The notes under the pieces were generated by a model. The model was not told the origin of the DNA. It saw nothing but the letters and a program-made list of their open reading frames with translations, and did no database searches. Both the position numbers and the translations under genes were made by a program. A stretch of 47,557 bases of DNA, taken from NCBI GenBank assembly GCA_017547845.1, contig JAFYNZ010000027.1:1-47557 (forward strand), written 5' to 3'. The DNA is from Muribaculaceae bacterium (GTDB lineage Bacteria > Bacteroidota > Bacteroidia > Bacteroidales > Muribaculaceae). Below, piece by piece: positions 40,888 through 47,557 of the stretch; the first letter of the stretch is position 1, and each line of letters starts with the position of its first letter.

Positions 40888-43731
40888 TTAGAACATCGGA
40901 GGCGGTGGTGGAGGCGTTCCACCTCTACTCATACCGGGTGGCGGACCTTGAGGAGGGAAATCTCCATCAAATGGAGGCATATTTCTCTGCGATTTTTGAG
41001 AAGACCCTAATGTTGAGAACTTCCATGTCACTGTCAACATCAAGTAACGGGTCAAGTCGTTGTATTCTCTATCAAGAATGTAGTTGGCTGTGATTGTGCG
41101 TGATATATTCTTGCGTTGTTGCAGGATGTCGTAAGCCTTCAATGCGAATGTCAACGATCGAGATGGCAGTGTAGAGTAGGAGAGTTGTGCATTCCATAGC
41201 CACTGTTGTGAATCGTAGCCATTTGTGTAACCAGTCGACGAACTATAATTGAGGTCTGTCTGGAAGTCAACACCAAATGGTAGATGTACTGTCACATCTG
41301 CTTTCGCACCATAGGAGTGAATCATGCTTGATGACAAGTCAGCAAGTGAGTTGTGAGCATGTTGCATTCCATATTGAGGCGACAGACTTACTTGGAGGAA
41401 CGATGTCGTAAATGTCACACCGATTTGAGGACGAAGCATCAAAGAACCACTACGATTGAGTCGGGCATTGTTATAGCCCAAAGTGCTATTGTAGTGACCA
41501 AATACCTGCGCTGACACACGCCATGGCGACACACCTATCTGCTGATTATAAAGCATCATACCCATCAAACTCCAAGCACCATCGACGTTGGCATAAGTTG
41601 TCGTCTGGCGACCGGTCGTAGAGTCGTAGATAGTATTCGACACGATAGAATTCATCGTGTACGAACCGTTAATCATAGCCATAATCGAGCGCTGAGTATC
41701 AACATTGAAATCGTTGAAACGAATTGACAGATTCTGATTAAATGTCGGCTTAAGATTCGGATTACCGATGACAATGTTCAATGGATCGGATACGTCTGCC
41801 ACCGGCTGCAATTGACGCACTGATGGCTGAGAAGTGCGAGCTCGATAGTCGGAACTGAGACTCATGCGATCGGTAAACTTATATCTAAAACGCAGATATG
41901 GAGCAAAATTATAAACCCATCTTTCTGGGAGATTGCGGTCGGGGTTGATGAGGTCTTCACTTTTCGACATCGAAGGAGTAAAGAGTAAGCCTGCATCAAG
42001 ATTATACATCTTATGCACTTTCTTAAATCCGACTTGCAACTCTTGATTGAAAAACTCGTTACGGAAACTGTTGGAGTTAGCCTCATCAAGCACAGCATCG
42101 AAAGGCAATGTCTTCAAAGACTCAAGAAGCGACAAGGTCCAGTAATCCGAATCCAGATTATAGGTCAGACGGTCGGCATTATTCCAACGATAAGAGAGTC
42201 GGTAGGCTACATTGAGAAAGTTTCCATTGGCGGCATCACCCAGCGGCTCGGTCCAAGTGAGACGCGTGTTGATCATATTCGACCAATCATGCGAATCGAT
42301 GAATTGAGACAATGTCTCATTATCGTCAGATGCAAGATAGTAGATGATGTTGCTCCACGATGTGCCTTTTTCGCGAGTATCACTGAAGGAATATTTGGTC
42401 TGAACACTCATTGAACGACCTGGACGTGAAACAAATTTGTGATTGTAAATCAAGTCGCCTGAGGCCTCGTAGCTTGTGCCACGATTGCGCTCGTGGTTGA
42501 TGCTTCTATTGACCTGAGAATGCAATGCATCGCCTGTGAAAAGGCTTGTAGAGTCGGCTCGATTTGACGAATTGGAATTAAACGAGAAGCGTGGACGGAA
42601 ATCAATCGTGTTGTTAGGATCGATGTTCCATTGCAAGCGAAAATCGGCTCTCACATTGTGGCCATTGTCGCGAGCTATCTGACGAGCAGTCTTTTGGCTT
42701 GTAGAGTCGGCAAAGAGATACTCCGTCGTGCTTCTCTGACGCGAATCTTGATTGCGATGAGCATACATGACATTACCACCAAAACGCAAGTCATCACCCT
42801 TACCAACATTGAAGTTGATACCGATACTTTGTGTGGTGGTGATACCATTCTGTCCACCAAATCTGCTAAATCTACCTCGACCTTGGTCGGTGAAGGTCAT
42901 GTCATTGGTATTATTCGCGCTGCCTAAGATAGTAACCTGATTTCCATCCTTAAAATGATTGACATTAAATCCACCGGCATATCTGTTGTCGGTGCCATAT
43001 CCACCCTGAACATTACCAAACCATCCGTTCTGCATACCCTTCTTGACAGTCAAGTTGATGACAGTCTCTTCTTCGCCGTCATCTACACCGGTCAATCGCG
43101 CCAAATCGCTCTTGCGATCTACAATTTGCACCTTGTCGACCATATCCGATGGCAAATTCTTGGAAGCCATTTTAGGGTCGTCACTGAAAAACTCCTTGCC
43201 ATCTACAAGAATTTTCGTAATAGTTTTGCCTCCCGAAGTAATCTTTCCGTCTGAGTCAACCTCAACACCCGGCAATCGCTTCAAGAGATCTTCCACCATA
43301 GCATTCGGCTGAGTGTGGAACGAACCGGCATTATACTCTATCGTATCTTGTCGTGCCGTCACTGCTGTCTGCACACCCTTTACCACTGCTTCATCAAGTG
43401 TAATACTACTTTCAGAAGCGACAATTTGCCCCAAGTCCACTTGCTGGTCTTTACTTTTGATATCGACGGTCTGACTGATGGTATTCATACCGATCATCGA
43501 CACACTGAGCAGATACTTACCTTTGCCTATCTTATCAAATGAAAAAGCACCATTCTCATCAATCATCGAAGCCGACACAAGCGTGCTATCCGTAGGATTC
43601 ATAAGTCTGACTGTAGCACCCACAAGTGGTTGATTACTACTATCCACAACATTTCCCTTAATCAAAGCTGCATAAGCACCGGTTGCTATCGTCATCAGCA
43701 ACGCCCATATGATATATCTTCCTTTATTCAT
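40888..43731 (-). CDS. Outer-membrane beta-barrel protein with CarboxypepD_reg-like N-terminus
   Basis: A 947-residue outer-membrane protein related to TonB-dependent receptors. A signal peptide (about 1-21, ending ATGAYA-A) is followed by a carboxypeptidase-regulatory-like beta domain (about 23-110; VDSSNQPLVGATVRL), a plug-like domain (about 130-235; MVEDLLKRLPGVEVDSDG and KTITKILVDGKEFFSDDP) and a C-terminal beta barrel of the OMP_b-brl_3 type with many aromatic alternating strands. After the barrel is a Pro/Gly-rich tail (about 915-947) ending in a run of prolines and MF, unusual for a barrel protein that normally ends with an aromatic strand. No SusD gene is adjacent, so it is not a classic SusC/D pair. 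The substrate is unknown. Confidence 0.9.
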   Translation of the reverse strand: MNKGRYIIWALLMTIATGAYAALIKGNVVDSSNQPLVGATVRLMNPTDSTLVSASMIDENGAFSFDKIGKGKYLLSVSMIGMNTISQTVDIKSKDQQVDLGQIVASESSITLDEAVVKGVQTAVTARQDTIEYNAGSFHTQPNAMVEDLLKRLPGVEVDSDGKITSGGKTITKILVDGKEFFSDDPKMASKNLPSDMVDKVQIVDRKSDLARLTGVDDGEEETVINLTVKKGMQNGWFGNVQGGYGTDNRYAGGFNVNHFKDGNQVTILGSANNTNDMTFTDQGRGRFSRFGGQNGITTTQSIGINFNVGKGDDLRFGGNVMYAHRNQDSRQRSTTEYLFADSTSQKTARQIARDNGHNVRADFRLQWNIDPNNTIDFRPRFSFNSNSSNRADSTSLFTGDALHSQVNRSINHERNRGTSYEASGDLIYNHKFVSRPGRSMSVQTKYSFSDTREKGTSWSNIIYYLASDDNETLSQFIDSHDWSNMINTRLTWTEPLGDAANGNFLNVAYRLSYRWNNADRLTYNLDSDYWTLSLLESLKTLPFDAVLDEANSNSFRNEFFNQELQVGFKKVHKMYNLDAGLLFTPSMSKSEDLINPDRNLPERWVYNFAPYLRFRYKFTDRMSLSSDYRARTSQPSVRQLQPVADVSDPLNIVIGNPNLKPTFNQNLSIRFNDFNVDTQRSIMAMINGSYTMNSIVSNTIYDSTTGRQTTTYANVDGAWSLMGMMLYNQQIGVSPWRVSAQVFGHYNSTLGYNNARLNRSGSLMLRPQIGVTFTTSFLQVSLSPQYGMQHAHNSLADLSSSMIHSYGAKADVTVHLPFGVDFQTDLNYSSSTGYTNGYDSQQWLWNAQLSYSTLPSRSLTFALKAYDILQQRKNISRTITANYILDREYNDLTRYLMLTVTWKFSTLGSSQKSQRNMPPFDGDFPPQGPPPGMSRGGTPPPPPPMF

Positions 43732-43820
43732 AAAATTAACCTTTTACTTAAAAAGACATAAATCACGCCCCTAAGTTTAATTCCCCCTCGACATTACATT
43801 GCATTGCACACTCTGAAAAA

Positions 43821-43853
43821 GTAGGGATACCTCCATTTATGAGATACCCCTAC
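43821..43853 (-). terminator. Imperfect hairpin after the surface-protein gene
   Basis: GTAGGGATACCTC and GAGATACCCCTAC can pair with a few mismatches around a short loop. It lies 45 bases past the stop of the BspA-like gene and is probably its terminator. Confidence 0.5.
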
Positions 43854-43897
43854 ATCATCATTATAATTAAATATCTGACTTACAAGTTCGTTGCGTT

Positions 43898-46800
43898 TTA
43901 CTTCACCATTACTTTGGAGGTCTGGTCGGCGAGTGTGACAATGTAGACTCCGGCTTGAGGAGCAGCAATCTCGTTGCGGCCTTCGTTGAGGGTGTATGTG
44001 CGTGATACGCCGTCGACGCTTGAGATTGTGGCTTGCTGGTCGCATGGTGAGATTATCACGATGTTCTGATTTTCTGCATAGACTACGCAGTCCATATCTG
44101 TTGCCGATACGCCTGTCGCAAGATTTACATTGGCTACGCTATCGTAGAGACGATATTCATTCTGACCACGGTCTGCAAACAATATGTTTTCCACCACGAT
44201 TTCTCCGCCTTCAAAGCGATTGTCGGTCGTTGTGCGTAGTCTGATGATGCCCTCTTCGCTATCCGGCAATGTACGGCATGTCAATGAGTATACTATTACT
44301 CTCACTGCACCATCAGGCAATTCACGATATGCTACCATGTGGTCTGTCGCTGCTGATGCCAATTCACATTCTGCAATGCTCATGCCCTTTGGAAGACGGA
44401 TATCCATCTGGCATGCCGAGTAGTCTGAAGCATTTGTCATCTCGATTGCCACTTGTTGCGACTGATTCTTGCCCGTAGCAAACTCTTCTATCTTGATTGA
44501 GTCATAAGAGTTTGGAGCACATCTCTGCGCTAATACATTACTTTCAGAGCCACCATTAAGGATAATGCTTGCTATGCCTACGATGTCTGTCACATTGATT
44601 ACTCCATCCTTGTTCATATCAGCGGCTTCAAAGATGAATTTCTTTGTATCAAGTCCCAAAATGTAGCTTGCTGTTGCGACAACGTCTGTGACATTGATGC
44701 TTCCATCATTGTTAACATCCGCCGGTACATACGCTTTGACGTTGAAATCAATGATAGCAGCAGACGATTTGTATCCGTTTTGAGCCTTATCGGTCAATAC
44801 GATATTGTCTATTAAGACTTGATAATTGCCTTCTATCTCTTTTGAGATATTGAAGTTGATATCAAACAATTCTCCTTCGTTACCGCTGAATGTAGCCAAT
44901 GACATTGAGTAACATAGCAAACGGATTGAGCCGTCGGATTGCTCTACACATGAAAGTGAGTGGCTTGATTTGGCACGGCTTGAGAGATTGATGTCATATT
45001 CTCCATCGATGGTTGCAACAGAGATGCCGTCCGGCAGATATATATCGCATTGGAATGCTGTGATAGCTTGCTCATTTGTCATCTCTACGGATACTCTTTC
45101 CGATGCTCCGGAATATGGGTTGACAGTTTTGCCACTGAGGTAATTAGCATGAACGATTACTTTGCAAGACGCCGAGAGATTTGAGCCATCATTAGTCATA
45201 GCAGTAATAATTGCTTCACCGATAGATACTGCTGTCACCTTACCATTAGCATCAACTGTTGCCACGGCTTCGTTTGACGACTTCCATGTCACTGACTTGT
45301 TGGTAGCATTTTCCGGCAGTACAGTTGCTTTAAGAGAAATTTGTTCGTCTACTATCAAGTAAGCTTCGGATTTGTCAAGCGTGATATTGTTTATATTTCT
45401 CACCACCTTAACTGGTATAATAACAGGAGCCTTGAATTCTCCCCACTTATGTTTAACAGAAACATAAAGAGCAATGTAGAAATCTTTTTCAACATTGAGA
45501 GCACCGGTGTTTTTATATATCAATTGAGAACCATTATGAACGAGTGACATGTCAGCGGTGGCTGCTTGACCAATAATAGTTGTGATTGCTGTATTGATTT
45601 CGCCGTCAATAGTTAGCATCTTATCTTTTGACAATACCACACCATCAGAAGTGATACCTACGCGTGCTTCTTCAACATGCCATACAACTTCTTCTAAACC
45701 ATAGTAATCATAAAGACCATTATTAGATGCCTTTGTCACAGGTTGATTGCGGAAATCGTAAATTAAAAATTCGTAATTTGAGATGTCAATGATTGAACCT
45801 TCTTCGCCTACTATGTCACCATCTTTAAATGAATCATAAAATTCAAATGGTCGAATATAGAGTGGCTTGACGAATTCTAATACATATGATTGAACAGGAA
45901 GCACTTGACCATTTGGATATTTAGCTACGAATTCAACGTTTGCATTTACACCTTGGTTAAGCAATGCCTTGGCTGCATCGCCATTTCTCAAAGTGATATA
46001 AGCACTGTGACCTTTAGCACTTGTTTCATCCCATACGAAATGTTCTACATTACCAACATTAGACCAGCGAATGACTGCAGCTTCACCTAAAGTATTCGCA
46101 AATACATATGAATTAACATTGTTGATACCATCTTGAGCCTTAGTTGCAAAATATTCGCCTTCTTGTTCAGTGCTAAATCTAAAGTCCCATGCTACACATT
46201 CGAGAGCGTTATTTACTACCACTGGTTGTTCCGTAAATGCCTGGAATACTGGGAAGTAATATTCACACTTATCGAGCACCTGGCCTGTAGCAGGATTTGC
46301 TGTACCCTTTTGGATTGGAAGAACGCGAAGAGTTGTTGCATCTTTCCAGTACGCTTGGTTGCGAATCACCATTGTTGACAGATATTCTCCAAGCGGCTCT
46401 ATGGTAAGATTTGTATTAACTCTCAAAATGGGGTATGATTTTTTGTTTGCTTTGGGGGTACAAAGGACTTGGATATCAAGATTTGTTGCGTCATTAACAT
46501 TAAGAGGAAATACTTCAGCAGGGATATTATCGTAGAAAGTGAAACTCCATGCATAAATATTATCAGGATTCAAAGATGCGTCAAAAGAAGCACCTACATA
46601 CTGAGTTATATCCCTACCATTATAGCTGTAAATAACCTTTAGATTTGATTTATCATAGACATTTTTGAAGTCTTCTACACTTGAAAAAGGAATATAATCA
46701 TTGTACAATATTTCTGCAAATTCTCTCCACGAAATACCGAATGAGTAATCATCTTGGGGATTACATGATATTGCCGATGTATGACCTACAAGACCGAAAC

Positions 46801-47557
46801 TAATTTCTTCAGGTATATCGATAATATTACTGAAGTTTTTCCAGCGAAATGCGGATTGATAAGCGGATTTACATCCGACTAGCACATATAACTCGGCAGA
46901 ATAATTTGAGAATGTATCTGGTCCTATTGTTGGAGGATTTGTTGCCAAGCAAGTGATTTTGGTCAAATTGTCGCAATTATAGAACGCATAGTCTCCAATA
47001 CTTGTGACGCTATTTCCAATTACAATGCTTGTCAATTTTGAGCAACCTGAGAACGCAGAGCCTCCAATACTTGTGACTCTATTAGGGATTTGAATGCTTG
47101 TCAAGTTTAAGCAATCGCAGAACGCAGAGTATCCAATACTTGTTACACTATTAGGGATGTCAATGCTTGTCAAGCTTGAGCAAGACTGGAACGCATAATT
47201 TCCAATCCTTGTGACGCTATTAGGGATTTCAATGCTGGTCAAGCTTGAGCAACCACAGAACGCCCATTCTCCAATACTTCTGACCCTATTAGGGATTTGA
47301 ATGCTGGTCAAGCTTGAGCAACCATAGAACGCTTCGTCTTCAATACTTGTGACGCTATTAGGGATTTGAATGCTTGTCAAGCTTTTGCAATAATAGAACG
47401 CACTGTCTCCAATACTTATGACGCTATTAGGAATTATAGTATTTTGACAGCCTATGATAAGAGTATTTGAAGCAGTTTCAATAATAGCATTGCATCCATT
47501 TCGTGAGTCATATATACTATTACCGGCATCAACTACAATGCTTGTCAAGCTTGAGCA
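43898..47557 (-). CDS. BspA-like LRR surface protein with Big2, cohesin-like, dockerin and T9SS-tail modules (partial)
   Basis: The frame is open at the right window edge, so the N-terminus and signal peptide are missing; 1219 residues are seen. From N to C: seven 23-residue BspA-type leucine-rich repeats (about residues 40-235, for example SVTSIGDSAFYYC); a long beta-rich region of unknown fold (about 240-715); a Big_2 immunoglobulin-like domain (about 720-805; VTWKSSNEAVATVDANGKVT); a cohesin-like domain (about 810-935); a type I dockerin with two Ca-binding loops (DVNNDGSINVTD and DMNKDGVINVTD, about 938-1003); a second cohesin-like domain (about 1020-1140); and a C-terminal domain of the type IX secretion class ending QAGVYIVTLADQTSKVMVK. 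It is probably an exported cell-surface adhesin or scaffold. Confidence 0.9.
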   Translation of the reverse strand, partial: CSSLTSIVVDAGNSIYDSRNGCNAIIETASNTLIIGCQNTIIPNSVISIGDSAFYYCKSLTSIQIPNSVTSIEDEAFYGCSSLTSIQIPNRVRSIGEWAFCGCSSLTSIEIPNSVTRIGNYAFQSCSSLTSIDIPNSVTSIGYSAFCDCLNLTSIQIPNRVTSIGGSAFSGCSKLTSIVIGNSVTSIGDYAFYNCDNLTKITCLATNPPTIGPDTFSNYSAELYVLVGCKSAYQSAFRWKNFSNIIDIPEEISFGLVGHTSAISCNPQDDYSFGISWREFAEILYNDYIPFSSVEDFKNVYDKSNLKVIYSYNGRDITQYVGASFDASLNPDNIYAWSFTFYDNIPAEVFPLNVNDATNLDIQVLCTPKANKKSYPILRVNTNLTIEPLGEYLSTMVIRNQAYWKDATTLRVLPIQKGTANPATGQVLDKCEYYFPVFQAFTEQPVVVNNALECVAWDFRFSTEQEGEYFATKAQDGINNVNSYVFANTLGEAAVIRWSNVGNVEHFVWDETSAKGHSAYITLRNGDAAKALLNQGVNANVEFVAKYPNGQVLPVQSYVLEFVKPLYIRPFEFYDSFKDGDIVGEEGSIIDISNYEFLIYDFRNQPVTKASNNGLYDYYGLEEVVWHVEEARVGITSDGVVLSKDKMLTIDGEINTAITTIIGQAATADMSLVHNGSQLIYKNTGALNVEKDFYIALYVSVKHKWGEFKAPVIIPVKVVRNINNITLDKSEAYLIVDEQISLKATVLPENATNKSVTWKSSNEAVATVDANGKVTAVSIGEAIITAMTNDGSNLSASCKVIVHANYLSGKTVNPYSGASERVSVEMTNEQAITAFQCDIYLPDGISVATIDGEYDINLSSRAKSSHSLSCVEQSDGSIRLLCYSMSLATFSGNEGELFDINFNISKEIEGNYQVLIDNIVLTDKAQNGYKSSAAIIDFNVKAYVPADVNNDGSINVTDVVATASYILGLDTKKFIFEAADMNKDGVINVTDIVGIASIILNGGSESNVLAQRCAPNSYDSIKIEEFATGKNQSQQVAIEMTNASDYSACQMDIRLPKGMSIAECELASAATDHMVAYRELPDGAVRVIVYSLTCRTLPDSEEGIIRLRTTTDNRFEGGEIVVENILFADRGQNEYRLYDSVANVNLATGVSATDMDCVVYAENQNIVIISPCDQQATISSVDGVSRTYTLNEGRNEIAAPQAGVYIVTLADQTSKVMVK
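46972..47455 (-). repeat. Seven tandem 69-bp repeats encoding BspA-type LRRs
   Basis: The phrase CCAATACTT recurs at 46995, 47064, 47133, 47202 (as CCAATCCTT), 47271, 47340 (as TCAATACTT) and 47409, exactly 69 bases apart each time. Each unit codes for one 23-residue leucine-rich repeat. The units are nearly identical at the DNA level, so the number of copies may change by recombination. Confidence 0.9.

Noticed and set aside
40888-43731. A SusC/SusD polysaccharide utilisation pair
   Set aside because: The barrel protein is of the OMP_b-brl_3 type and no SusD-like lipoprotein gene or glycoside hydrolase lies beside it.
46972-47455. Regularly spaced repeats suggestive of a CRISPR array
   Set aside because: There are no unique spacers: the whole 69-base unit is repeated in frame and encodes leucine-rich repeats.

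Overview
The window looks like chromosomal DNA of a gut-type Bacteroidales bacterium, possibly Muribaculaceae. The reasons are an A+T-leaning composition, the Bacteroidetes promoter form TTTG-N20-TAnnTTTG in front of many genes, a DAHP synthase/chorismate mutase fusion, a CarboxypepD_reg-like/beta-barrel outer-membrane protein, and a BspA-like surface protein with a type IX secretion-like tail. The family-level assignment is an inference. No tRNA, rRNA, insertion sequence, prophage or CRISPR array was seen. Most of the window is ordinary core genome.

Layout. 1-3.7 kb: dnaK (minus), then two convergent nitroreductases, one with a lipoprotein signal. 3.7-7.6 kb (minus): a DUF2752 membrane protein, a CD225/dispanin-like protein that appears frameshifted by a 4-bp tandem duplication, a long hairpin RNA candidate with its own promoter, an SLC45-like MFS transporter with a large extra periplasmic insert, and nfo. 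7.7-11.8 kb (plus): a SpoU-type rRNA methyltransferase, radA and a Pif1-like helicase fused to TPRs, tightly spaced. 11.9-13.4 kb (minus): mlaF-mlaE lipid transport. 13.5-17.7 kb (plus): udk, lptB, a CPBP protease, holA and an EFR1-type flavodoxin/ferredoxin, nearly without gaps. 17.8-19.7 kb (minus): a NatA/NatB-type ABC exporter. 19.7-20.4 kb: a gene-free stretch holding a well-delimited minus-strand structured RNA (promoter, nested stems, terminator) that resembles 6S RNA, and the promoter of the next operon. 20.4-25.4 kb (plus): recJ-recQ-umuC. 25.5-27.6 kb: htpG. 27.7-30.4 kb: a Crp/Fnr regulator divergent from DAHP synthase/chorismate mutase and an SDR. 30.5-35.8 kb: dnaE, trxA and a secreted alpha/beta hydrolase. 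35.8-40.8 kb (minus): dus, an M13 peptidase and an ABC-F ATPase. 40.9-47.6 kb (minus): an outer-membrane beta-barrel protein and the C-terminal 1219 residues of a giant BspA-like LRR/Big2/cohesin-like/dockerin/T9SS-tail surface protein that runs off the right edge.

Themes. DNA repair and replication dominate (nfo, radA, Pif1-TPR, holA, recJ, recQ, umuC, dnaE), with envelope biogenesis (mlaEF, lptB) and chaperones (dnaK, htpG) interspersed. The points most worth checking are: sigma-54-like GG-N10-GC/GT elements, with upstream TGACA direct repeats, in front of both chaperone genes and nowhere else I noticed; the two minus-strand hairpin RNAs with near-perfect promoters; the CD225 frameshift; and the cohesin-dockerin-cohesin arrangement within a single secreted chain.
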